DNA of 6,928 nucleotides from Thermodesulfobacteriota bacterium (lineage in GTDB: Bacteria; Desulfobacterota; Syntrophobacteria; BM002), in NCBI GenBank assembly GCA_947259475.1, contig CAMYLW010000215.1:1-6928 (forward strand), read 5' to 3'. Made by a program: the position numbers and the translations under genes. The notes under the pieces were generated by a model. It saw only the letters and a program-made list of their open reading frames with translations. It was not told the DNA's origin and ran no database searches. Every line of letters starts with the position of its first letter. The first letter of the stretch is position 1. Positions 1-4,818 of the stretch are shown here, in pieces.

Positions 1-19
1 CAGGATGTGAGATGGGGGA

Positions 20-47
20 AGCATAGAGCATAGAGCATAGGGCATAG
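20..47. repeat. 7-bp tandem repeat, four units (AGCATAG)
   Basis: Four head-to-tail 7-bp units are seen: AGCATAG three times, then GGCATAG. A comparable four-unit 7-bp array (AGGCATG, AGGCACA, AGGCGCA, AGGCAAA) lies at 3282-3309. Both arrays sit a few tens of bases upstream of a RAYT transposase remnant. Function is unknown; the units may be part of the mobile element's upstream flank. Confidence 0.8.
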
Positions 48-107
48 AGAAGATTGTAGATTGGGGACAGGCTATCAATCATTTGAGAGTTTTTCGGGGC
101 ACTAAAG

Positions 108-182
108 ATGGCGCGCGCAAACCTCCATTACCTTCCAGGTAATCACATCTGGCATATCTCTGTCATAACAAAGAATTCTTAA
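108..182 (+). pseudogene. RAYT-type (Y1_Tnp/IS200-like) transposase remnant 1, N-terminus only
   Basis: Reading from the ATG gives MARANLHYLPGNHIWHI, followed after a frameshift by CHNKEFL (frame +1 relative to the start, about 163-183). This resembles the start of REP-associated tyrosine transposases, whose usual pattern is MxRAxRHYLPGHVWHITHRCHKREFLLKF. Compared with remnant 3, about 7 bases are missing near 158-162, which removes the THxC part and shifts the frame; the direct reading then stops at TAA 180-182. Nothing matching the rest of the gene (the HUH motif or catalytic Tyr) follows. The coding sequence contains a hairpin (ATTACCT-TCC-AGGTAAT, 127-143), and a 29-base block (126-154) is identical to 3360-3388. 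The family call rests on recognising the N-terminal pattern, not on a full domain. Confidence 0.75.
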
Positions 183-386
183 TAAGTTGGTCCAACTGCT
201 GCGTAAAAAAGACCCACTCCAGTATTTTGCTAACAAAACTCAGAGTTACATTACTTTCCAATGGGACGGTTGCAATACTGCAAAGATTCGCCTAAGCTTA
301 CCTAGCCCGGATAATTCATGAATCACCTGCTGCGACCGTGGATTCGGCCGTCCTTCCTGCTGTCCTCGGGTAGTCGGCCCCTGCGA

Positions 387-403
387 CGTACCGTTCAGGT
401 ACG
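387..403. repeat. Stem-loop within the MITE-like element
   Basis: CGTACC and GGTACG form a perfect 6-bp stem around a 5-base loop (GTTCA). It sits near the centre of the element bounded by the 301/501 inverted repeats. Confidence 0.6.
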
Positions 404-415
404 CCTCGGATCCAA

Positions 416-433
416 TCCCGCGGTACCGCGGGA
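416..433. repeat. Perfect 18-bp palindrome inside the MITE-like element
   Basis: TCCCGCGGTACCGCGGGA equals its own reverse complement. Extruded, it would form a very GC-rich 7-bp stem with a GTAC loop. It may be a protein-binding site or simply a structural part of the element; nothing in the sequence decides between these. Confidence 0.75.
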
Positions 434-501
434 CGGTTATCAGGTGGCACGCCCGTCTTCGCGGTCTCGCAACGCCAATTCATGAATTATTCGGGCTAAG
501 G

Positions 502-718
502 CTTTGTTTTGTTCCTAGCGAACCTTAACATTTTCTCTCTGGAAACGGAGGTGTCTTTCTTCTAACGGCTCGTCGGGCCGTAGTGACAGTTAGCGAAGCG
601 CTCCGAAGGAAAATGTCACGCTTGAACAGTACCACCCTGCCACAGGCCAACTGAACCAATACACCACTGTAGCGTCACTAAACCCTTTATATGATTATCA
701 AGTCTTGATGAAGCAGTC
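502..718. other. Non-coding stretch upstream of the esterase gene
   Basis: No convincing reading frame is seen on either strand. A GTGACA/TGTCAC inverted repeat (583-588 and 614-619) encloses an AGCGAAGCGCT core, and a second GTCACT copy lies at 674-679. TATGAT (690-695) could serve as a -10 box for the esterase gene, but no acceptable -35 lies at the right distance. A 4-codon frame (ATG 708-710 to TGA 720-722) overlaps the esterase ATG. Confidence 0.4.
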
Positions 719-1507
719 ATGAGCGATATCCGAATTCTCCATGATTTCTACTCTTACCCGGAAGGTAAGAAAAGGACACTACGCATCTATACGCCGGCTC
801 TCTACTCTTTAGAGCCGGAGCGGCGCTTCCCGGTGCTTTACATGATGGACGGGCAAAACGTCTTCAGCCATCCGGAATCCGCGATCTATCATACCTGGTG
901 TGCAAACACAACCATGGATCAGCTCATCCTTGAAGGTCGCATCCGGCCTTGGATCATCGTCGCTGTCGATCACCTGCCTAACCGCTTTGCGGAATATGTT
1001 CCCTGGCCAGATGCTGCTGTAGGAGCCGACGGGCGAGGATGGCTGTTCGCCGATTTTTTGACCAATCACCTGAAGCCGTTCGTTGACCAAAACTATAGAA
1101 CTCTTCGGGAACCCCATTGGACCGGGGTAATGGGATCTAGCCTCGGGGGTTTGATGAGTCTCGCACTCGGCAAATCCAACCCGCACATCTTCGGGCGGAT
1201 CGGCGCGGTTTCCCCTTCGATTATGTGGGCCGACGGCGAGATCTTCCGTTTATGGAACGGTCCCACTTGCCAGTGGTGCAAAATTTACATGGATACCGGA
1301 TCGCTCGAACGGTATTGGTATTACGATATCTATCTGGATTACATCGAAGCGACCATGAAGTTCTATAACCATTTGAAAAACCTCGGACTCGGCGATCACG
1401 AACTCCGCTACGTTGTGGCTGATAATCATTTCCACAATGAAGAGGCCTGGCAGGCACGTCTACCGGATATCCTGCCATGGCTTTTAGAGGATGCTAAAGG
1501 CATCTGA
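719..1507 (+). CDS. Putative esterase, alpha/beta-hydrolase fold (Esterase D/Fes-like)
   Basis: The 262-residue protein has the layout of the PF00756 putative-esterase family, whose members cleave ester or amide bonds in acyl, carbohydrate or siderophore substrates. The N-terminal strand region ends in PVLYMMDGQNVF (38-49), where family members carry a DGQN/F motif. The nucleophile elbow is G139-S-S141-L-G-G, with S141 the likely nucleophile. D192 in MDTGSLE is a candidate acid, and H239 in HFHNEEAWQARLP is the likely catalytic His. There is no signal peptide, so it should be cytoplasmic. The length is short but complete for the family. ATG 719 has no clear ribosome-binding site and overlaps the stop of a 4-codon frame (ATGA), so initiation may be coupled or weak. 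It converges with an ATP-grasp ligase gene 88 bp away. The substrate cannot be told from sequence. Confidence 0.88.
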   Translation: MSDIRILHDFYSYPEGKKRTLRIYTPALYSLEPERRFPVLYMMDGQNVFSHPESAIYHTWCANTTMDQLILEGRIRPWIIVAVDHLPNRFAEYVPWPDAAVGADGRGWLFADFLTNHLKPFVDQNYRTLREPHWTGVMGSSLGGLMSLALGKSNPHIFGRIGAVSPSIMWADGEIFRLWNGPTCQWCKIYMDTGSLERYWYYDIYLDYIEATMKFYNHLKNLGLGDHELRYVVADNHFHNEEAWQARLPDILPWLLEDAKGI

Positions 1508-1523
1508 TTGCACCCTGCAATCA
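1505..1523. repeat. Perfect 8-bp hairpin over the esterase stop codon
   Basis: TGATTGCA-CCC-TGCAATCA forms an 8-bp stem with a 3-base loop, and its first three bases are the esterase TGA stop. Neither strand has a T-run next to it, so it is not a classical intrinsic terminator. It may instead stabilise the 3' end of the mRNA. Confidence 0.5.
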
Positions 1524-1534
1524 ATGAGGGCCTC

Positions 1535-1563
1535 TGCGGTTCACCACTGCACACTCCTTTTTT
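1535..1563 (+). terminator. Weak intrinsic terminator candidate after the esterase gene
   Basis: TGCGGT (1535-1540) pairs with ACTGCA (1546-1551), including one G-T pair, and six T residues follow at 1558-1563. The stem is short and the T-run starts seven bases downstream, so this is only a candidate for ending esterase transcription before the convergent ligase gene. Confidence 0.25.
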
Positions 1564-1595
1564 GACGGGCTTGGCGATATTGATCGAAGCTTAGT

Positions 1596-2753
1596 CTAAC
1601 CAGTCTCTTCAACCGTAGCGATTGCCCTCAAGACCTCTTCCAGGTCACGGGATCTCAAGAGATACACATAGTTGCCCATGGCCTCGCTGAGCGCATGGGG
1701 GATTTCCATGTGCGCGACGGTCAAGGGGCCAAGTTCGACCAACACTTTTTCGTGACCCAGCCGGTATTTGATGCCGGTACGCCGAGAGGCATGAGCGACG
1801 TGATATTTCCGCTCAAAACTAAAGTCCCGGCGGTTGCAGGCGATCAGATCGGCCCACCAGCGGAAGAGATCGATATCACACGCATAATTCATCATATCCA
1901 CACTGTATCCTCCCGGCGGGCGGACGTTTATTTCCAAGGCATAGTAGTCTGAGGCATCCTTTCGGAAGAATTCAATGTGGAAGAAACGTTCCCGCACATC
2001 GAAGGCCGAAACGCTCTTTCTTCCCAACTCCTCAAGTCTGGCGGGGATGTCTCGAAAAGAATAGTAGTGCAGATGACGCCGCTCGCTAACAGTCTCCATG
2101 ATGCCAGCTGAAAAACGGTGAACCGTCCAAAACACAATCTCACCGTGGCGGTTGGTCAGGCCGTCAAAACTGAGAAGATCGCCACTTAGAGCCTTTTCGA
2201 CCATATACCCTTCCGGCATGTTTTCAAAGACAGCCTCCAACTGTTCGTCACTGGAAACTTTAAAGGTACCCGCGGCGCCAACGCCCTGATCCGGTTTGAA
2301 GATGATGGGATATCCGTATCGTCCCACGAAATTTCGCATCTCTTCGGAACTTGTAGCCAGTATCCCTTGCGCGCAAGGTATTCCTGCCTCGATGAACCGC
2401 TGTTTCATTCCCATCTTGTGGCGATTGATTTCCAGATCGTCCGGTTTCTGGCCGAAAACGTTGAAGTCTTCCCGCAGCTGTGCATCAACCCCAAGCCAAA
2501 ACTCCGTGTGAGATTCGATTCGGTCGATCTTCCCATACTTGTGAGTGAAGAAGCCGCAAGCACGGAGCAGGATCTCATAGTGGGTCATGGTTGGAACCTG
2601 GTAATAATCCGTCAGTGCCTCGCGAAGTTCAGGACGCAGTTCGTTGTAGGAAGCATCGCCAATGCCCAGAACGGTCACGCCTGCCTGGTGGAGGGATGTG
2701 CAAAAGTTGTAGTATGTTGGTGGAAAGTTCGGCGAGATAAACACTACATTCAT
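1596..2753 (-). CDS. ATP-grasp domain protein, probable carboxylate-amine (or -thiol) ligase
   Basis: The 385-residue product starts MNVVFISPNFPPTYYNF, a Rossmann-like pre-ATP-grasp region. ATP-grasp signatures follow: a nucleotide-binding Lys in IIFKPDQGVGAAGT (150-163, K153 with a glycine-rich loop), the adenine-side VEKALSGDLLSFDGL (185-199, E186), then HIEFF (E261) and LEINVRPPGG (273-282, E274 and N276), which should bind the two Mg2+ ions. Such enzymes activate a carboxylate as acyl-phosphate and join it to an amine or thiol. The substrates here are unknown. The protein is soluble, with no signal peptide. I place the start at 2753 rather than an in-frame ATG 24 bases upstream because AAAGGAGAAAGAAG lies directly before it. 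It converges with the esterase gene, and its start lies about 90 bp from the broken end of an unrelated gene. Confidence 0.85.
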   Translation of the reverse strand: MNVVFISPNFPPTYYNFCTSLHQAGVTVLGIGDASYNELRPELREALTDYYQVPTMTHYEILLRACGFFTHKYGKIDRIESHTEFWLGVDAQLREDFNVFGQKPDDLEINRHKMGMKQRFIEAGIPCAQGILATSSEEMRNFVGRYGYPIIFKPDQGVGAAGTFKVSSDEQLEAVFENMPEGYMVEKALSGDLLSFDGLTNRHGEIVFWTVHRFSAGIMETVSERRHLHYYSFRDIPARLEELGRKSVSAFDVRERFFHIEFFRKDASDYYALEINVRPPGGYSVDMMNYACDIDLFRWWADLIACNRRDFSFERKYHVAHASRRTGIKYRLGHEKVLVELGPLTVAHMEIPHALSEAMGNYVYLLRSRDLEEVLRAIATVEETG

Positions 2754-2840
2754 CTTCTTTCTCCTTTCGAGGATCATAATGCATCATCACCCCAAAGGCA
2801 CTCGAAATGTGATGGGGGAGGGTGTTGTAATCTATCTATT

Positions 2841-3149
2841 TCTTACCTTTCGAGCGAATTCAATTCAATTACTGTCCTCGTTTTCAATAGAGGTATTCGC
2901 CCGGGTGTTGTTACAGAAGTTGAGTTGGTTTTAGAAGGCCTCACTTATCCACTCAAATTATCTGATGGGTCAAGTTTGATTGAACCCGAGAAAAGCGAAG
3001 AGGTGGAAATCCGCACAGATGCAGTCACTAGGGATTTCAATGTTGCTCTGCAGATCAAATCGGACGCTTCTGGTCATCCATCCCTGAGCAGCAGTTGTGA
3101 ACTTCGTGTGCATACTGTTCAGTTCAATGGGGACAAAAAACCTTCATAA
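2841..3149 (+). pseudogene. 3' fragment of an unrecognised gene, 5' part missing
   Basis: The frame running to TAA 3147-3149 encodes a protein-like tail: FNSITVLVFNRGIRPGVVTE (residues from about 2859), then a VELVLEGL strand, KSEEVEIRT and SCELRVHTVQF. It is a mixed strand pattern, compatible with a small beta-sandwich domain seen at the ends of some hypothetical membrane-associated proteins ('NRGxRPxxxTxVxL'). There is no ATG with a ribosome-binding site in frame. The open frame does extend upstream to 2367, but that portion is antisense to the ATP-grasp gene and does not look like protein. I infer that the ligase cassette, or a deletion at its edge, removed the front of this gene; the junction would be around 2780-2850. 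Confidence 0.55.
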
Positions 3150-3204
3150 TTAAGCGGCCTTGCTCTGAACTCTTACGACAGGGAGAATAAATTGTTATTT
3201 GGAG

Positions 3205-3229
3205 TAAAGGGATCAAGTCTACTTTTGAC
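3205..3229. repeat. Dispersed repeat A, copy 1
   Basis: This 25-base block (beginning TAAAGGGATCAAGTCT and ending TTTGAC) matches 4673-4697 at 22 of 25 positions. TCAA near the left and TTGA near the right, flanked by GGAGT (3201-3205) and ACTCC (3228-3232), give it hairpin potential. It lies about 110 bases upstream of RAYT remnant 2 and may be a REP-type sequence; the link to RAYT is inference. Confidence 0.6.
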
Positions 3230-3255
3230 TCCATCTGTCGGAAAATGGAAAACGG

Positions 3256-3274
3256 GGTCGGACCAAGATAAATA
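3256..3274. repeat. Dispersed repeat B, copy 1
   Basis: GGTCGGACCAAGATAAATA recurs at 6223-6241 with a single substitution. GGTC-G-GACC at its start is a small palindrome. It lies between repeat A and the 7-bp tandem array upstream of RAYT remnant 2. Confidence 0.65.
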
Positions 3275-3281
3275 ACAAGAA

Positions 3282-3309
3282 AGGCATGAGGCACAAGGCG
3301 CAAGGCAAA
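3282..3309. repeat. 7-bp tandem repeat, four degenerate units (AGGCACA)
   Basis: The units are AGGCATG, AGGCACA, AGGCGCA and AGGCAAA, in exact 7-base register. It is the counterpart of the 20-47 array and again precedes a RAYT remnant, 32 bases before its ATG. Confidence 0.75.
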
Positions 3310-3341
3310 GAGGATTTAGAAAATAGCCAAGGGCACTAAAA

Positions 3342-3425
3342 ATGCCGCGTGCAAATCGGCATTACCTTCCAGGTAATCACATCTGGCACACCCCAGTGAA
3401 ATATGCTCCGCATTTCACGGGGTAA
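3342..3425 (+). pseudogene. RAYT-type transposase remnant 2, N-terminus only
   Basis: The reading MPRANRHYLPGNHIWHT matches the first 17 residues expected of a REP-associated tyrosine transposase. It then diverges abruptly into unrelated residues (PVKYAPHFTG) and stops at TAA 3423-3425. The block 3360-3388 is identical base for base to 126-154 of remnant 1. The leader GGGCACTAAA immediately upstream is also shared with remnant 1, so the homology includes the translation-start region. An AATGCCG/CGGCATT inverted repeat (3341-3347 and 3357-3363) and the ATTACCT/AGGTAAT hairpin (3361-3377) lie within it. None of the catalytic part remains. Confidence 0.78.
3390..3423. repeat. Strong hairpin at the broken end of RAYT remnant 2
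   Basis: ACCCC-A-GTGAAAT (3390-3402) pairs with ATTTCACGGGGT (3412-3423): a 12-bp stem with one bulged A and a 9-base loop. The homology to the transposase stops at its left foot. No T-run follows, so it is not an obvious terminator. It could be a REP-like palindrome joined to the remnant. Confidence 0.6.
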
Positions 3426-3497
3426 ATCACCCACCTTTGCCACAATAGCGAATTAGGAAGATAGCCTCGTCCGATGGCTTAACAGTTTCGAAAAGTC

Positions 3498-3526
3498 TTG
3501 ACAGGCGTAACCTTTAAGGTTACATT
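3498..3526 (+). promoter_or_regulatory. higBA promoter (-35 TTGACA, -10 TACATT)
   Basis: A consensus TTGACA (3498-3503) is followed by a 17-base spacer and TACATT (3521-3526), a good sigma70-type -10. A start about seven bases after the -10 would fall at or next to the A of the higB ATG (3533), which predicts a leaderless or almost leaderless mRNA. The spacer is almost wholly occupied by a palindrome, so promoter and operator are merged. Confidence 0.75.
3507..3523. promoter_or_regulatory. Palindromic operator for HigA autorepression
   Basis: GTAACCTTTAAGGTTAC consists of two perfect 8-base arms around a central T. It lies between the -35 and -10 hexamers and overlaps the first three bases of the -10. 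Type II antitoxins with a helix-turn-helix usually bind such sites as dimers to repress their own operon, so HigA is the expected ligand. The palindrome is observed; the binding is inferred. Confidence 0.7.
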
Positions 3527-3532
3527 AGGCTA

Positions 3533-3811
3533 ATGATAAAATATTTCTCGCACAAGGGGCTTGGGGACTTTTTTTCCGAAGGCGCGAAAAAAGGCATTCA
3601 GCCTAAACACGCCAACAAGATAGCCGCTATATTAGATCGGCTGGATGCGGCAAATGATATTAGAGATATGAATTATCCCGGTTCGGGACTACATCTATTA
3701 CAGCCGAAAAAGGAAGGCCGTTGGGCTGTTAAGGTGTCTGGAAATTGGCGCATAACTTTTAGATTCAAAGATGGCGATGCCTACGAGGTGAATTACGAGG
3801 ATTACCATTAA
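3533..3811 (+). CDS. higB: HigB toxin, RelE-superfamily mRNA interferase
   Basis: The 92-residue protein is the right length for HigB and carries its hallmark stretches: the start MIKYFSHKGLGDFF, the middle GIQPKHANKIAAILDRLDAA (21-40), DMNYPGSGLHLL (45-56) and the end VSGNWRITFRFKDGDAYEVN (68-87) then YEDYH. HigB toxins bind the ribosome and cut mRNA during translation. H54, R73 and the C-terminal H92 are plausible catalytic or RNA-contacting residues by family analogy. It is the first gene of a two-gene operon with higA, 50 bp upstream of the antitoxin ATG, in the toxin-first order typical of higBA. There is no Shine-Dalgarno sequence, and the predicted transcript begins at the ATG, so toxin translation may be inherently weak. 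The gene looks intact. Confidence 0.95.
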   Translation: MIKYFSHKGLGDFFSEGAKKGIQPKHANKIAAILDRLDAANDIRDMNYPGSGLHLLQPKKEGRWAVKVSGNWRITFRFKDGDAYEVNYEDYH

Positions 3812-3812
3812 C

Positions 3813-3849
3813 AATCTACGATGCCGATACAAATCTTTACGATGATGGA
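3813..3849 (+). repeat. Short direct repeat in the higB-higA gap
   Basis: AATCTACGATGCCGA (3813-3827) and AATCTTTACGATGATGGA (3832-3849) look like an imperfect duplication. It creates a 14-codon frame (ATG 3821 to TGA 3863-3865) whose stop overlaps the higA ATG. That frame could couple translation, or could be chance. Confidence 0.4.
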
Positions 3850-3861
3850 GGAGCCACCATT

Positions 3862-4179
3862 ATGAGAAGCCGAAAAAGGGCGCCCACTCACCCCGGGCGC
3901 ATCCTAAACAGTCATTATTTAGAGCCCCTGTCTCTTACGATAACTGAATTGGCCAGGACTCTTGGTGTATCACGCAAGACCTTATCCAAGATTGTGAATG
4001 AGCGAGGCTCTGTAACTTCTGACATGGCATTACGATTGTCCCGCGCCTTCGATACGACGCCGGAATTGTGGTTAAACTTACAACGGAACTATGATCTATG
4101 GCATGCAGCTCACGATTCGAAGGACTGGCGACGGGTTAAACCGGTAAAAATGCCTGCCGACGCGCAGATGCATACATAA
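3862..4179 (+). CDS. higA: HigA antitoxin, XRE-type helix-turn-helix
   Basis: The 105-residue protein begins with the HigA-typical RAPTHPGRIL (6-15). Residues 26-46 form the helix-turn-helix (TITELARTLGVSRKTLSKIV, then N), with the recognition helix around 37-46, followed by the family signature DMALRLSRAFDTTPELWLNL (54-73) and QRNYDLW (74-80). HigA binds and blocks HigB and represses the operon; the palindrome at 3507-3523 is its probable target. A strong ribosome-binding site, GGAGGAG (3847-3853), stands eight bases before the ATG, in contrast to higB, which has none. That imbalance would favour antitoxin over toxin synthesis from one mRNA. The C-terminal tail (KPVKMPADAQMHT) is short and presumably flexible. 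Confidence 0.95.
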   Translation: MRSRKRAPTHPGRILNSHYLEPLSLTITELARTLGVSRKTLSKIVNERGSVTSDMALRLSRAFDTTPELWLNLQRNYDLWHAAHDSKDWRRVKPVKMPADAQMHT

Positions 4180-4261
4180 GAGATAAGAGCTTTGAAGTGG
4201 TATAGTTAAAGTGGTCACAACGCTTCGCTGTCATTTGTTGTAAGAGGGCAGGGCATCAAAG

Positions 4262-4346
4262 ATGGCGCGCGCGAAGAGGCATTAGCTTCCCGGGCACGTC
4301 TGGCGCATTACCCACTACTGTCATAAGCGAGAATTTCTTCTAAGAT
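4262..4346 (+). pseudogene. RAYT-type transposase remnant 3, N-terminus only
   Basis: The frame from ATG 4262 reads MARAKRH, an in-frame TAG (4283-4285) where Tyr is expected, then LPGHVWRITHYCHKREFLLR with FA following, and a TAA at 4343-4345. This is the clearest match in the window to the start of a REP-associated tyrosine transposase (Y1_Tnp family), which normally continues with the HUH and Tyr catalytic motifs. Those are absent. The remnant has kept the frame through THYCHKREF, which remnant 1 has lost. It is followed 40 bases later by a membrane-protein pseudogene. The leader GGGCATCAAAG upstream is again similar to that of the other two remnants. Confidence 0.8.
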
Positions 4347-4385
4347 TTGCATAAGATCTGCCGATGGCGCCATCTCACCTTTCTA

Positions 4386-4664
4386 ATGTCTGAGTCGGTT
4401 ATTGAGTTTCTGGATGCCTCCCACCACCCACGTTTTGCAGAGGAGAAGATTCAATGGTATTTCCGAAAATCCTTTATTATCATCGCAGTCTGTTTTGTGG
4501 GGCCTCTGGCGTTGCCCCTGATTTGGTGGCGTCCACAAACTACGCGGGCATGGAAGATCGGACTCACAATATGAATCCTTGTTCTCAGTTGGATCTTTTT
4601 CCAAGTCACGACGGAATCCATTCGTAGCCTCAAGGAGTATTACAAGCTACTTGAAGGACTGTGA
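4386..4664 (+). pseudogene. Small two-helix membrane protein interrupted by an in-frame TGA
   Basis: From ATG 4386 the frame encodes 62 residues, hits TGA at 4572-4574, and then continues in the same frame for 29 more sensible residues to TGA 4662-4664. Both halves belong together: a soluble start (SVIEFLDASHHPRFAEEK), a first membrane helix with the signature CFVGPLALPLIWW (36-48), a second helix spanning the stop (IGLTI-stop-ILVLSWIFF) and a polar tail ending SIRSLKEYYKLLEGL. Proteins with a VGPLALPLVW helix and a SLKxxxEYYxLL tail occur as the C-terminal part of small zinc-ribbon membrane proteins. No zinc ribbon and no ribosome-binding site are present here, so the 5' part may also be missing. 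A sequencing error at one base could equally explain the TGA. Confidence 0.65.
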
Positions 4665-4672
4665 AATGATGG

Positions 4673-4697
4673 TAAAGGGGTCAAGTCTCCGTTTGAC
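4673..4697. repeat. Dispersed repeat A, copy 2
   Basis: Matches 3205-3229 at 22 of 25 bases (TAAAGGGGTCAAGTCT...TTTGAC). It begins nine bases after the stop of the membrane-protein pseudogene. The stretch from here to 4818 holds no further recognisable feature. Confidence 0.6.
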
Positions 4698-4818
4698 GTT
4701 TATGTGTATAGTAGAGGGGCGCGTTCTTTAGTTCCTTCGACCACGGCGTCGGCGTCAAGTAGGATAATTTGGACCGAACACGACCCCAAAGCTCAGTGCC
4801 CAGTAACCCTTCGTTCTC

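Larger units (their letters stand above)
301..501. mobile_element. MITE-like non-coding element with terminal inverted repeats
   Basis: The left end (301-323, CCTAGCCCGGATAATTCATG then AAT) and the reverse complement of the right end (477-501, CCTTAGCCCGAATAATTCAT then GAATT) match except for one inserted base and one or two substitutions. The inner ends also partly pair (GCGACCG near 332-338 against GCGGTCTCGC near 461-470). The interior is clearly richer in GC than its flanks, has no convincing reading frame, and holds two further palindromes (387-403 and 416-433). CC-beginning inverted repeats would fit an IS1380-like parent, but that is a guess. Flanking CTTA/CTTT could be a degraded 4-bp target duplication. 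It separates remnant 1 from the esterase gene. Confidence 0.6.

Noticed and set aside
20..47. CRISPR-like array
   Set aside because: Units are 7 bases, contiguous and without spacers.
97..160. Repeated hairpin block considered as a riboswitch or small structured RNA
   Set aside because: Translation shows the block is the coding start of a transposase gene in all three copies, which explains the similarity more simply.
809..1478. Several minus-strand frames across the esterase gene
   Set aside because: They lie opposite a clear alpha/beta-hydrolase with motifs, and none has a ribosome-binding site or recognisable motif.
2367..2840. Long plus-strand frame opposite the ATP-grasp gene
   Set aside because: This part is antisense to a well-supported enzyme and its translation (many Cys, Arg, Pro and no family pattern) does not look like protein. 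Only its continuation beyond about 2841 does.
4572..4574. TGA as a selenocysteine codon
   Set aside because: It lies inside a hydrophobic membrane helix with no redox motif and no obvious stem-loop at the usual distance downstream.
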